The translations under genes were made by a program, and so were the position numbers. Under the pieces are notes generated by a model, which was not told the origin of the DNA, ran no database searches, and saw only the letters and a program-made list of their open reading frames with translations. From an uncultured Bacilli bacterium (GTDB lineage: Bacteria; Bacillota_I; Bacilli_A; RF39; UBA660): a DNA stretch of 64,000 bases. Positions 7,203 through 16,249 of the stretch are shown one piece after another (the stretch's first letter is position 1; every line of letters starts with the position of its first letter). The stretch lies in the NCBI GenBank assembly GCA_934130405.1, contig CAKOXX010000002.1, forward strand, positions 1 to 64,000, given 5' to 3'.

Positions 7203-9065
7203 ATGAATAAACAAAAGTTTAAAAATATATTAACTATCGGAACAACCTTTATCTTACTAATTGCTGTTATTGGTATAAGTTATGCTGCTTTTAATTACTC
7301 AGGAATAGGTCAAAAGTTGAATACCATTACGACAGGTGCAATAACGATGAACTATACTGAGAGTACTAATGTTATTTCAATGAGTAATGCACTTCCAACA
7401 ACGGATACGACTGGAAAGAAAAGACTTAATTCCGGAGAATATTTTGATTTTACCGTTAAATCATCAATTGCAGGAAACACTGACATTAACTATGAGATAG
7501 CAGCCAAAGAAGAGAATGGAAATACTTTTGATGGAAAGAATATCAAACTATATTTAACGAAAGTCAATTCCGATGGAAGTGAAGAAGAAGCAATGCCACC
7601 AAAGACTTATTCCGAAGACCCAACTGGAAATGTTTATACTGGACGCCCATCTGACATGATGAGTTTGTTTGTAGGTAATCTTAATCAAAAAGGAGATACA
7701 GAAATCAAATATCGATTAAGACTATGGGTCGATGAAAGTTATAATCCACAGAATGATAACGGTGGACTAGTTTATAAAGTAAAAGTAAATGTTTATGGTC
7801 AAACATCAGATACCGTAGCAGAGGTAGAAGATACTTATTGCAAAGATAATGGTTTCAATACTTTATCAGATTGTATGTTAGTGATGAATAATCACGAGAC
7901 TTCTGTAGAGACTGCTAAACAAAACATAATTAACAAGGGAACACCAGATTTTTCCAAGATAGCCACAACAGATGAGGGCTTGTTCATGGCAGAAGATGAT
8001 GAAGGAGCAAGTTATTATTATAGAGGCTCAGTAAAGAATAACTATGTGTCATTTGCAGGATACATCTGGAGAATTATTCGGCGTAATGGCGATGGAAGTG
8101 TTCGTTTAATTTATTCAGGAAAAACAACAAGTGATACAGGAAACGCAGTAACAATAGGAAATTCTCAATTTAATAGTAAATATTGGGATCTAACATATGT
8201 TGGATACAAGTATAATGAAAAATTTTCACTTCATGAAAATAACGAAACAACTGGATATTATTGGTTTACCAATACAACAAAATATAATTTTGGAACAGGC
8301 TATACTTTTGATGAATTAACCAAGAATTTCACTTTAACAGGAACGATAAAACAATTAACATGGAAAGACAATCATGATGAAATTGTAGCCGATAATTTAT
8401 ATAGTTGTCTGGAAACATCATGCAATGTAGTTTATAAAATTACAGGATATTATAATGATACAACAATAATAGTCCAACCAATATCATATAGTAGTGATAG
8501 TTATACCAGTGCTGTAGTAAACAACACAAATTCAACTATGAAAAATACACTAGATGTATGGTATAAAAATAATTTTACGAATTATACAACATATTTAGCA
8601 GACGAGACATTTTGTAATGATAGAAGCGTAACGGGAGGTTCAGGTTATTTAATAGCACAACAAACATATTATGGAACCTTTAATCGTTTATATTATAAAA
8701 AAACACCAAACTTAAAGTGTATGCAAGATAATGATAAGTTTAACTTATCAAATGCAAGTGCAAAATTAGACTATCCAGTTCTACTTATAACAGCAGATGA
8801 AGTGGCATTGGCCGGCGGATTATGGAGTACAGCAAACAATAATTATTATTTATATAACGGTCAATATTATTGGACATTATCTCCATCTGATTTTACTTCA
8901 AACTATTCTACTGTTCATATTTGGGCTGTTGGCTCTTCTGGAAGTCTTAATCATTGGCATAATGTTGCTAATAATTTTGGAATACGTCCAGTGATAAATT
9001 TAAAAGCAGATGTTCAAATAACTAAAGGTGATGGAACATCTTTAAATCCGTTCACTATTAAATAA
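7203..9065 (+). CDS. Large surface protein: TasA/camelysin-like N-terminus, DUF6273/FGE-like C-terminus
   Basis: Exported protein of 620 residues. A hydrophobic segment (about 10-30) ends in GISYAAF, resembling the SipW-type signal region of TasA/CalY biofilm-fibre proteins. A beta-rich region follows (about 33-205, with IAGNTDINYEI and KYRLRLWVDE). From about residue 262 (YYYRGSVKNNYVSFAGYIWRI) the C-terminal region resembles the DUF6273/FGE-like domains of gut Firmicutes surface proteins. AAAGGAAC precedes ATG 7203. A paralogue of exactly the same length lies at 46085-47947; the N-terminal 270 residues are close to identical while the last 100 diverge strongly. Controlled by the leader described at 6949-7170. 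No SipW peptidase gene is in the window. Function unknown; matrix or adhesin role is inference. Confidence 0.75.
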   Translation: MNKQKFKNILTIGTTFILLIAVIGISYAAFNYSGIGQKLNTITTGAITMNYTESTNVISMSNALPTTDTTGKKRLNSGEYFDFTVKSSIAGNTDINYEIAAKEENGNTFDGKNIKLYLTKVNSDGSEEEAMPPKTYSEDPTGNVYTGRPSDMMSLFVGNLNQKGDTEIKYRLRLWVDESYNPQNDNGGLVYKVKVNVYGQTSDTVAEVEDTYCKDNGFNTLSDCMLVMNNHETSVETAKQNIINKGTPDFSKIATTDEGLFMAEDDEGASYYYRGSVKNNYVSFAGYIWRIIRRNGDGSVRLIYSGKTTSDTGNAVTIGNSQFNSKYWDLTYVGYKYNEKFSLHENNETTGYYWFTNTTKYNFGTGYTFDELTKNFTLTGTIKQLTWKDNHDEIVADNLYSCLETSCNVVYKITGYYNDTTIIVQPISYSSDSYTSAVVNNTNSTMKNTLDVWYKNNFTNYTTYLADETFCNDRSVTGGSGYLIAQQTYYGTFNRLYYKKTPNLKCMQDNDKFNLSNASAKLDYPVLLITADEVALAGGLWSTANNNYYLYNGQYYWTLSPSDFTSNYSTVHIWAVGSSGSLNHWHNVANNFGIRPVINLKADVQITKGDGTSLNPFTIK

Positions 9066-9092
9066 TACAAGAGAGAAAAGAGGTTCTTTAAT

Positions 9093-10298
9093 ATGAAATC
9101 TAAGATTAATAAACAAACCATGTTTTTAATTATATTACTTGTGATATTAGTATTTATTATCTTAGGAATATCATATGCATTTTTGCAAACTAGTTTCTTT
9201 GCAAATAAAGATAGTGTTTTGAAAGTTGGGAGTTTGTCACTTGTATTAGATGAATCTGAAGGTAATGCAATAACTGTATCAGCAGATGGACCATTATCAG
9301 ACAGTGAAGGTGTTAATTTAGATAATTACTACTCATTTAAATTAATTAATAATGGAAAAGTAGCATCATCATATACAATCTATTTAGATAATCAACCATT
9401 AGATGATGGTGATGTCAGAATTGACCAAAAATATGTTCACTATAGTTTAGAAAGAGATAATTCTAATAATATTGCTAAGGCACTAACTGGAGAGCAAAAA
9501 CTAGAAAGTGGAATAATTAATAGTGGACAAACTATTAACTATAAATTAAGATTATGGTTTTCAAGTGATATGACAGCTGAAGAAGAAAATAAAGTCTTTA
9601 AAGCAAAGTTAAGAATTGAAGGAGCATCAACTAGTGAAGAAAGTTTAAATAAAAAGTGTCAAGATGTTGGGGGGAATTATTACGTAGATGGTGAATGTCG
9701 AAAATATTATGTGCTGAAAAACAATATAGCAACTAGCTCCCCACCAATTTATTATAACTACTATACTTTGGTGAAAAATGATGATGGTAGTTATTATGCT
9801 TCAACAACTAATTTGACATATGTAGAAAATGAACATGTAACTTTAACTTTAGCACAAGTTCAAAAAAGTAATCATAAATATTTTTACTATATAAATATTT
9901 TATCAATGGAAGAAAAACTAGGCCATCATTATGTACCAATATTAGAATTTACTAGATTAACAAAGATTAATGGAAACTCTAGTTGGCCAAAAACTCAAGT
10001 AATAAATAATTTAACCGATTCAGGAGTATACAGTGGAGTTTACACTGTTAATAGTGACAGTGATTTGTTTTACATAGAGTCTTATGACTTTGTTGATTTT
10101 AGTTTTAGAGATGCTATGGTTATAGATCTAACTTTAATGTTTGGAGAAGGTAATGAACCAAGTAAAGAATGGTGTGATAAGAATTTAACTGATTATATAG
10201 AGTATAGTGAAAGTGGGGTTAAAACTCCTATTAGTGATGTAAACTATACTGGTAAGACTAGTTATTATGATGTAATTGATATTTCTCGAAAAAATTAA
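9093..10298 (+). CDS. TasA/camelysin-like exported protein with MFGEGNEP-motif C-terminal region
   Basis: 401 residues. The N-terminal hydrophobic segment (about 10-32) ends GISYAFL and is followed by a beta-rich region (YYSFKLINNGKVASSYTIY, INYKLRLWF) like that of the preceding gene, so it belongs to the same exported family. The C-terminal part contains VIDLTLMFGEGNEPSKEW, a motif recurrent in surface and phage-tail proteins of Firmicutes, usually next to carbohydrate-binding folds. It starts 27 bases after the upstream stop, with AGAGGTTC as a modest ribosome site, so it is probably in the same transcript and shares the same leader control. A terminator follows at 10327. Confidence 0.7.
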   Translation: MKSKINKQTMFLIILLVILVFIILGISYAFLQTSFFANKDSVLKVGSLSLVLDESEGNAITVSADGPLSDSEGVNLDNYYSFKLINNGKVASSYTIYLDNQPLDDGDVRIDQKYVHYSLERDNSNNIAKALTGEQKLESGIINSGQTINYKLRLWFSSDMTAEEENKVFKAKLRIEGASTSEESLNKKCQDVGGNYYVDGECRKYYVLKNNIATSSPPIYYNYYTLVKNDDGSYYASTTNLTYVENEHVTLTLAQVQKSNHKYFYYINILSMEEKLGHHYVPILEFTRLTKINGNSSWPKTQVINNLTDSGVYSGVYTVNSDSDLFYIESYDFVDFSFRDAMVIDLTLMFGEGNEPSKEWCDKNLTDYIEYSESGVKTPISDVNYTGKTSYYDVIDISRKN

Positions 10299-10326
10299 AA
10301 TTTTACTTTTTTAGGGTGGATTTTGC

Positions 10327-10357
10327 AAATTCAGGTACTTGTTCGACCTGAATTTTT
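10327..10357 (+). terminator. Intrinsic terminator of the surface-protein operon
   Basis: AAATTCAGGT (10327-10336) and ACCTGAATTT (10346-10355) form a perfect ten-base-pair stem followed by TT. The left arm is embedded in ATTTTGCAAATTCAGGT, also found in inverted orientation at about 42883-42899 upstream of the other Rpn gene, so the hairpin may belong to a repeat associated with that family. Confidence 0.65.
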
Positions 10358-10504
10358 CATTTTGCCGGCGGAATTTAGTAAATTGAGGGGTATCTACTAG
10401 GGAAAAATACAAAATTCCTGATTTGCTATTTGGTTTTGAACCTGTTAAGATGGTGTCACTTTTTCGAAAAAGCAAAAATAATCATCTTAGAAAAGGAGAC
10501 AAAT

Positions 10505-11362
10505 ATGAACAATAATTTTATTAGTATCTTATCTGATACAACTATGAAATATCTTATGAAAGAAGAAAGGACGAGGAATATCTATCTCGAGTTATTTAGT
10601 CATATAATTGGGATTGATTTATCTAATTATAAGATTATTGATAATGAGCTAAATAGCGGTAACAAAAGAAAGGATTATCGTCTTGACTTATTACTAGAAG
10701 AAGGAGATATTATTGTTAATGTTGAAATCAATAAATCGATGGAAAACTATACAACCGTAAAGAATCTTACTTATGCTTTTCGTCTAGCAGGTAGTAGATT
10801 AGAACAAGGTGAAAAATATACTACCAAAGAAGTAATTCAAATTAGTTTAAATAATGATAAATTTGAACATGATGATACCGTTTTAGAATATGAATTAATG
10901 AATAGAAAATACAATTTAGTAAAAAATGGTATCAAAATTTATGATGTATACCTAGTAAATTACAAAGACATTTGTTATACTGGAGCTAACGAAGACGAAA
11001 TGCTATTATCAATGTTAACAGCACAAACTGACGAAGAGTTAAAGAAGATAACTGGTAATAGTAAGAAAGGACTGGCCATAATGGATGAGATTGAAAAATT
11101 GAAACTTAATGATGAATTTAATGCTTGGTATAACGCTGAGAAAGTAGAAGAAAAGTGTCGAAACTCTGCTTATTCTGAGGGCTATTCAGAAGGCTATACA
11201 AAAGGCGCTGATAATGGTATTATTGTTGGAAAAACAGAAACAAAACTAGAAATAGCTGAAAACTTACTTGCATTAAATATAGATAAGAATACAATCATTA
11301 ATGCAACCGGCCTTACTCTTAATGAACTAGAGGAGATTTCTAATAATAGTTCTATTTTATAA
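10505..11362 (+). CDS. Rpn family PD-(D/E)XK nuclease-like protein
   Basis: Recombination-promoting nuclease/putative transposase family, related to RpnA-E. An N-terminal nuclease-like domain contains YRLDLLLEEGDIIVNVEIN, the D...E-x-N/K arrangement of the PD-(D/E)XK core. The C-terminal tail has a Gly/Glu-rich EGYSEGYTKGADNG stretch and a short helical ending (LNELEEIS) typical of the family. The start is ATG 10505, with AAAGGAGA at 10493-10500; an ATG 75 bases upstream in the same frame lacks a ribosome site. At 285 residues it is a usual length. A second, divergent member lies at 41814-42731 on the minus strand. Activity in this genome is unknown. Confidence 0.75.
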   Translation: MNNNFISILSDTTMKYLMKEERTRNIYLELFSHIIGIDLSNYKIIDNELNSGNKRKDYRLDLLLEEGDIIVNVEINKSMENYTTVKNLTYAFRLAGSRLEQGEKYTTKEVIQISLNNDKFEHDDTVLEYELMNRKYNLVKNGIKIYDVYLVNYKDICYTGANEDEMLLSMLTAQTDEELKKITGNSKKGLAIMDEIEKLKLNDEFNAWYNAEKVEEKCRNSAYSEGYSEGYTKGADNGIIVGKTETKLEIAENLLALNIDKNTIINATGLTLNELEEISNNSSIL

Positions 11363-11364
11363 AC

Positions 11365-11955
11365 TTAATTTTCTTTCTTTAATTTTTTGTATAGATAATT
11401 TAATATTAAAAGAATAAGTAAAATAATTATAGGAAGCTTTAATTTCTTTACGAAACTATCCAATATTACCCAATTGTTTCCTAGAGCATAGCCGACATAG
11501 ACAAAAGCAAAAGTCCAGGGGATTGATCCTAAAGTTGTATATAAAATAAATCTTGGAAAGTTAACTTTACTAATTCCCATTGGAAGAGATATTAATGTTC
11601 TAATAATTGGAAAGTTTCTTCCAAGAAAAGCAGCTAATGGTCCATATCGCTCGAACCAAATATCACATTTTTCAATATCTTCTTCCTTCATAAAAAAGAA
11701 TTTACCATATTTCCTAACAAATACTCTTCCCCCAAAATATCCAATTAAATAAATAATAATAGCACAAAAAACACTTCCTAAAAGTCCGACAAAGAAAGCC
11801 ATCCAGAAGGAAAAAATACCTCTTCCTGCTAGTATTCCTCCAGTTGCTAAAATCACTTCACTAGGAATAATTATAATAACTGCTTCTAATACCATTCCAA
11901 GAAACATTCCAAAATAACCAAAATTAGTCATTAAAAAAGTAACATAACTTTCCAT
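11365..11955 (-). CDS. DedA family inner-membrane protein
   Basis: Multi-pass membrane protein of the DedA/SNARE-associated superfamily, members of which flip undecaprenyl phosphate or phosphatidylethanolamine. The family signatures are present: EVILATGGILAGRG near the N-terminus and FLGRNFPIIRTLISLPMGISKVNF in the middle, with four to five membrane helices and a basic C-terminus (YKKLKKEN). At 196 residues it is a typical length. It runs convergently with the Rpn gene, leaving two bases between stops, and diverges from the deacetylase-like gene with about 100 bases between starts. Confidence 0.9.
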   Translation of the reverse strand: MESYVTFLMTNFGYFGMFLGMVLEAVIIIIPSEVILATGGILAGRGIFSFWMAFFVGLLGSVFCAIIIYLIGYFGGRVFVRKYGKFFFMKEEDIEKCDIWFERYGPLAAFLGRNFPIIRTLISLPMGISKVNFPRFILYTTLGSIPWTFAFVYVGYALGNNWVILDSFVKKLKLPIIILLILLILNYLYKKLKKEN

Positions 11956-12007
11956 TTTCTCACCTTGTTAAAGTATATGTTTATAAAATATTGTCTATTA
12001 AAAATAG

Positions 12008-12036
12008 TTGCTAATCTGTTTTATTATCTATATAAT
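12008..12036 (+). promoter_or_regulatory. Promoter of the deacetylase-like gene
   Basis: TTGCTA at 12008-12013, a 17-base spacer and a consensus TATAAT at 12031-12036, 18 bases before the start codon. Confidence 0.75.
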
Positions 12037-12053
12037 CAAGATAGGTGGAACGT

Positions 12054-13298
12054 ATGAAAAGAAAAATAATCGTGATTAGTTTATTAATATTAGGAGTAAG
12101 TTCACTTTTACTTGGTTTTGCTTATCAGAATAAATTGGAAGTAGAGCGAAAAAATAAGTTAGAGAAAGAAGCTGCCTTGAGAGAAAATGAAACTAAAAAG
12201 AGGATAAAAGAGGCATATCATGAAAATGTGATTACTAGTAAAGAACTAAATTTATATAAACTAGAAAATAAAAAATATATAAAGAGTGGTAAAACTTTTA
12301 AAGATACAATCTTTAATTTGGAAGATAATGATAATTTAGATGGATACTATAAAATAAGAAATAGTGATTATTATCTTTATTATACTGATTTTGTAGAAAC
12401 TACTAATACTAATGATGATAGATATTCTAACTATATTTATTTTCCTATTGAAATCACAACTAAGGAAGATAGTAAGTTTTATAATAGTGATGGATTAGAA
12501 GTATTTACTTTAAAAGATAGGATTAAACTACAGGTATTGGAAAGTCTAACTGATTCTTATGGAGTAGTATTGTTTGATAGATTAGTATTTATTAAAAAAA
12601 ATAGTATTTTATCAGTTGATGAATTAAAAGATACTGCTGAAGTAGCAGAAAAAGTACCTGTTTTAAACTATCACTTTATTTATCTAGAAGGCGAAAGTTG
12701 TGATGAAATGATATGTCATCCGGAAAGTCAAATAAATGAACAGTTTGCTTATCTTTCTGCTAATAAAGTATTTACTCTTACTACTAAAGAGTTAGGACAG
12801 TTCATAAGTGGTGAAATAAGACTTCCTAAAAAATCTATTTTATTAACAATTGATGATGGTGCAAGGGCAGAAAAGTTTATTCCTTTTCTAGAAAAATATA
12901 AAATAAATGCTACTTTATTTCTAGTATCATCTTGGTATCCAAAAGAAACTTTCACTTCTAATTATTTAGAACTTGCTAGTCATACTCATGATATGCACAC
13001 TAATGGGGTCTGTCCAATGGGGCAAGGTGGTGGAATAAGGTGTTTAAGTGAAGATAAGATACAAGCTGATTTAAAAGCTAGTAGAGAAACACTTAATAAT
13101 ACTGAAGCTTTCTGTTATCCTTTTTATGAATATAATGATTATGCCATAGAACAAGTCAAAAAAGCTGGCTTTAAACTTGCTTTTATTGGTGGTAATAAAA
13201 TGGTTACTAAAGATACTAATCCATACTTAATTCCAAGATATGTTATTTATAAAAATACTGGATTAAATTATTTACAAAGTTTGCTTTTAAATTTTTAA
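12054..13298 (+). CDS. Membrane-anchored polysaccharide deacetylase-like (NodB) protein
   Basis: A single N-terminal membrane helix (about 3-22) anchors an outer protein of 414 residues. After a Lys/Glu-rich segment and an SH3-like beta region (about 80-200), the C-terminal half is a NodB-type domain: LLTIDDG (motif 1, catalytic Asp region), SHTHDMHT (motif 2, metal-binding His residues) and a late GFKLAFIGGN. The family removes acetyl groups from peptidoglycan or exopolysaccharide. The start is ATG 12054 after AGGTGG at 12043-12048; the GTG at 12045 sits inside that site. Substrate unknown. A promoter lies just upstream and the gene appears monocistronic. Confidence 0.8.
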   Translation: MKRKIIVISLLILGVSSLLLGFAYQNKLEVERKNKLEKEAALRENETKKRIKEAYHENVITSKELNLYKLENKKYIKSGKTFKDTIFNLEDNDNLDGYYKIRNSDYYLYYTDFVETTNTNDDRYSNYIYFPIEITTKEDSKFYNSDGLEVFTLKDRIKLQVLESLTDSYGVVLFDRLVFIKKNSILSVDELKDTAEVAEKVPVLNYHFIYLEGESCDEMICHPESQINEQFAYLSANKVFTLTTKELGQFISGEIRLPKKSILLTIDDGARAEKFIPFLEKYKINATLFLVSSWYPKETFTSNYLELASHTHDMHTNGVCPMGQGGGIRCLSEDKIQADLKASRETLNNTEAFCYPFYEYNDYAIEQVKKAGFKLAFIGGNKMVTKDTNPYLIPRYVIYKNTGLNYLQSLLLNF

Positions 13299-13323
13299 TA
13301 CAAAATATTACTATAAAAAAGAT

Positions 13324-13347
13324 TTTTTTGTATTATAATACAAAAAA
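13324..13347. repeat. Perfect 24-bp palindrome before the AAA/DUF4143 promoter
   Basis: TTTTTTGTATTATAATACAAAAAA is its own reverse complement. It ends three bases before the -35 box TTGAAA (13350-13355), which is followed by a 17-base spacer and TATAAT (13373-13378). The position fits a repressor operator. It could alternatively be a bidirectional promoter element, since it contains TATAAT on both strands. Confidence 0.6.
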
Positions 13348-13397
13348 TATTGAAAATAATAAATGCTTTTGCTATAATAATATTACTGGAGGACAAT

Positions 13398-14588
13398 ATG
13401 ATAAAAAGAAATGAGTATCTAGAAAAATTAAATCGATTTAAGGATAAGCAATTAATTAAAGTTGTAACTGGAATAAGAAGATGTGGAAAATCAACTTTGC
13501 TAGAAATGTATAAAGATATGTTGCTTAATAACGGAATAGAAAAAAACCAAATTATAAGTATCAATCTAGAGGATTTGAAGTATAGTTTTATAACTGATTA
13601 TTTAGCATTATATAATTATATAAATGATATGTTAGTTGATGATAAAAAGTATTATGTGTTTATAGATGAGGTTCAGATAATAAGTGGTTTTCAAAAGGCA
13701 GTTGATAGTTTATATATAAAGAAAAATGTTGATTTATATATAACCGGATCTAATGCAAACTTATTGTCTAGTGAACTTGCTACTTTATTATCAGGAAGGT
13801 ACATAGAAATAAAAATGTTACCACTATCATTTAAGGAATATAAAGATGCGTATCCGACTTTAAGTGATGATGAGTTATATCAAAGATATGTATCTTGGGG
13901 TTCATTACCATATACTGTTGCTTTGGCTAATGAAGATGATATAAGTCTTTATATTAGTGGTATTTACAATGATATTCTGATAAAAGATGTAATGACTAGA
14001 AAAAAGATAACTGATGAATCAATGTTAAAAAGTGTTTCAAATTTTGCTATGGATAATATAGGAAGTTTGTTATCAACTAATAATATTGCTAATGTAATGA
14101 CTAATGATGGTAGAGGTATTAATGTAAGAACTGTAGAGAAATATTTGGAAGGATTTACAGAATCATATTTTTTATATAGAGCAGCAAGATATGATATTAA
14201 AGGAAAACAATATTTGAAATCTTCCCAAAAATATTACGTTGCAGATTTAGGATTAAGATATTTCATTTTAGGAAGAAAACTTGGTGATTATGGTCATATT
14301 CTTGAAAATGTTGTGTATTTAGAATTACTTCGTAGAGGTTACGAAGTTTATGTAGGAAAAGTAGATGAATATGAGATAGACTTTGTTGCTATTAGTAATA
14401 ATGGTAGAATATATATTCAAGTATCTGAAACAATAAAGAATAAGGATACTCTAGATAGAGAATTAAGGTCTCTACGAAAAATAAATGATAATTATGAGAA
14501 ACTGATATTAACATCCGATAAAATACCATTATCAAATGATGAAGGTATAATTATAAGAAATGTACTAGAATGGTTACTTTCCAAATAG
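13398..14588 (+). CDS. AAA-14/DUF4143 family ATPase
   Basis: 396-residue ATP-binding protein of the archaeal/bacterial AAA-14 plus DUF4143 type. Walker A is GIRRCGKST (about residues 25-33), Walker B is YYVFIDEVQ, and the sensor region reads ITGSNANLLSSELATLLSGR. The C-terminal DUF4143 part contains LENVVYLELLRRGYEVYVGKVDEYEIDF, which resembles a PD-(D/E)XK nuclease fold. Biological role is not established; such genes are common as singletons in gut Firmicutes and archaea. The start is ATG 13398 after TGGAGGA. It has its own consensus promoter and an adjoining 24-bp palindrome. A second, divergent member is at 56226-57500. Confidence 0.8.
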   Translation: MIKRNEYLEKLNRFKDKQLIKVVTGIRRCGKSTLLEMYKDMLLNNGIEKNQIISINLEDLKYSFITDYLALYNYINDMLVDDKKYYVFIDEVQIISGFQKAVDSLYIKKNVDLYITGSNANLLSSELATLLSGRYIEIKMLPLSFKEYKDAYPTLSDDELYQRYVSWGSLPYTVALANEDDISLYISGIYNDILIKDVMTRKKITDESMLKSVSNFAMDNIGSLLSTNNIANVMTNDGRGINVRTVEKYLEGFTESYFLYRAARYDIKGKQYLKSSQKYYVADLGLRYFILGRKLGDYGHILENVVYLELLRRGYEVYVGKVDEYEIDFVAISNNGRIYIQVSETIKNKDTLDRELRSLRKINDNYEKLILTSDKIPLSNDEGIIIRNVLEWLLSK

Positions 14589-14623
14589 CAGTTGTTGTAA
14601 CAAATGGTAAATTTCATTACTAA

Positions 14624-14650
14624 AAAGAGTAACCAAGCTGATTACTCTTT
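14624..14650 (-). terminator. Terminator between convergent genes
   Basis: AAAGAGTAA (14624-14632) and TTACTCTTT (14642-14650) form a nine-base-pair stem. On the minus strand it is followed by TT (14623-14622), with further T beyond; on the plus strand only by TTAATT. It mainly serves the HTH gene. Confidence 0.6.
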
Positions 14651-16138
14651 AATTATGTCTTTTAAAGAACTTTTATATTCAGAAATTTTCTCTTTATACT
14701 CTTCAATCTTATCTTTTAATTCTTCATTTTCAACTGTTAATTCATCATTTTTATCTTCTAGTTCTTGAATAGTATTTTCATAACTATCAATTTTTCTGTT
14801 ATATTCATATTCTTCTTGTTCTAATTTATTAGCTTTCGTCTTTAATGTCTCGATATTACTACTACTTCCGTAAATAGTAACTGTATAATCATAAAGTTTA
14901 TTATAGTTATGAAGTTTCTTTTTAGTTAAATCAGAAATAACTAAATCTTTTATTTTCTTAAAATTATTCTTATCAACAGATGTTATAAAGAAAGTATCGT
15001 TATCAGGAGAAAAAGTAACCTTACTGAAATCACTATAGTATTTAACTTCTACTTTAAAGGTATCAGTAAGCGTTTCATCAACTTGATAAGTCGTATTGTA
15101 ATGTGTAAGATAAGTTAAATTGCTAGTGGCACTAACAGTTTTAACAAGAACACTTTCTTTTATAGAATCAGGTATCTTATCAGTGTAACTAGTATTAGCA
15201 ATATCAACCATTAGAAGTCCAAAAGAAAGACCAAGTCCTGCAACAGATATAATGAAACTAATAGCTAATCGTTTAAATGCCAACTGTCTATTAAAAATAA
15301 ACTCTAAAACTACTTCTAATACTACTAAACAAAATAAAATAGAAAAGATAAGTCCAAAAGTAATACTACTATAAAATACTCCTTTTATTATTAATAAGAA
15401 ATTTAGAAGTAGCCCTGTACATAGGAAGAAGAAAAATATTAAGATAGGGAAGGTTAGGCAGATAATAATAAATTTAATAAAACCAATAATTACTTTTCCT
15501 AAAATATTAAAAAATACATTGGAAGAATTTTTATCATAAGTAATTATTGTTTCTTCTTTACTTTCTATTTCCTGAACCTTTGCTTCTTTAATAACTGTTT
15601 TATCTAAATAAATTATTTTAAATAGATAGATAAATAAAAACATAAAAATGAATAAATAAGAAGTTTCAAATATTAAATGAAATATTTCTTTAATAATATT
15701 TGCTATTTGTCCACTACCTATATGAGAAATAACACTTCTAATATTATTTTCTAAAATCATAAATGGTACTTTTAATAGTATTAATAAAATAAAGATTATT
15801 CCCATTACAAATACACATTTAATAATATCTTTAAAATACATTGCTCTAAACATTTGATAAGTTTTATTAACTAATTCTAAAGTATTATCAATAAAGTTAT
15901 CAAAGTTTAGTTTTTTCTTATTTTCAAGACCAATCTCTTTTATGTCATCATTTGTTAACTCTTCTAAGCTGCATTTAAATATTTTACATAGAGAGAGAAG
16001 TTTATCCATTTCTGGATAAGTAATACCACTTTCCCATTTTGAGACAGATTGTCTTGTAACATCGAGCATGCTAGCAAGTTCTTCTTGTGAAAGATTATTT
16101 TTCTTTCTTAACATTTGGAATTTTTCATTAAAACTCAT
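14642..16138 (-). CDS. XRE-family HTH regulator with integral-membrane domain
   Basis: 498 residues. Residues 1-65 are a Cro/C1-type HTH (LSQEELASMLDVTRQSVSKWESGITYPEMDKL). A membrane region follows with about six helices (about 105-310), then an outer or cytoplasmic domain, and a C-terminal coiled coil (about 440-498, ENEELKDKIEEYKEKISEYK). Such one-component membrane regulators couple an envelope signal to transcription. The start chosen is ATG 16138 after GAGGTGAT; a GTG nine bases upstream lies inside that site. It stands alone between unrelated genes. Target and signal are unknown. Confidence 0.75.
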   Translation of the reverse strand: MSFNEKFQMLRKKNNLSQEELASMLDVTRQSVSKWESGITYPEMDKLLSLCKIFKCSLEELTNDDIKEIGLENKKKLNFDNFIDNTLELVNKTYQMFRAMYFKDIIKCVFVMGIIFILLILLKVPFMILENNIRSVISHIGSGQIANIIKEIFHLIFETSYLFIFMFLFIYLFKIIYLDKTVIKEAKVQEIESKEETIITYDKNSSNVFFNILGKVIIGFIKFIIICLTFPILIFFFFLCTGLLLNFLLIIKGVFYSSITFGLIFSILFCLVVLEVVLEFIFNRQLAFKRLAISFIISVAGLGLSFGLLMVDIANTSYTDKIPDSIKESVLVKTVSATSNLTYLTHYNTTYQVDETLTDTFKVEVKYYSDFSKVTFSPDNDTFFITSVDKNNFKKIKDLVISDLTKKKLHNYNKLYDYTVTIYGSSSNIETLKTKANKLEQEEYEYNRKIDSYENTIQELEDKNDELTVENEELKDKIEEYKEKISEYKSSLKDIIKE

Positions 16139-16249
16139 TTTTATCACCTCGAGACAATTTTATTATAGAACGTCAGTTGCTATCTACCAACTATAAGTTG
16201 TTTTTTGTAAATTTTCGGTTGCATTTATATTTTCTCAACAAAAAAACTC

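Noticed and set aside
10430..10504. Longer Rpn protein starting at 10430
   Set aside because: No ribosome site there, and the family-like sequence begins after ATG 10505, which has AAAGGAGA.
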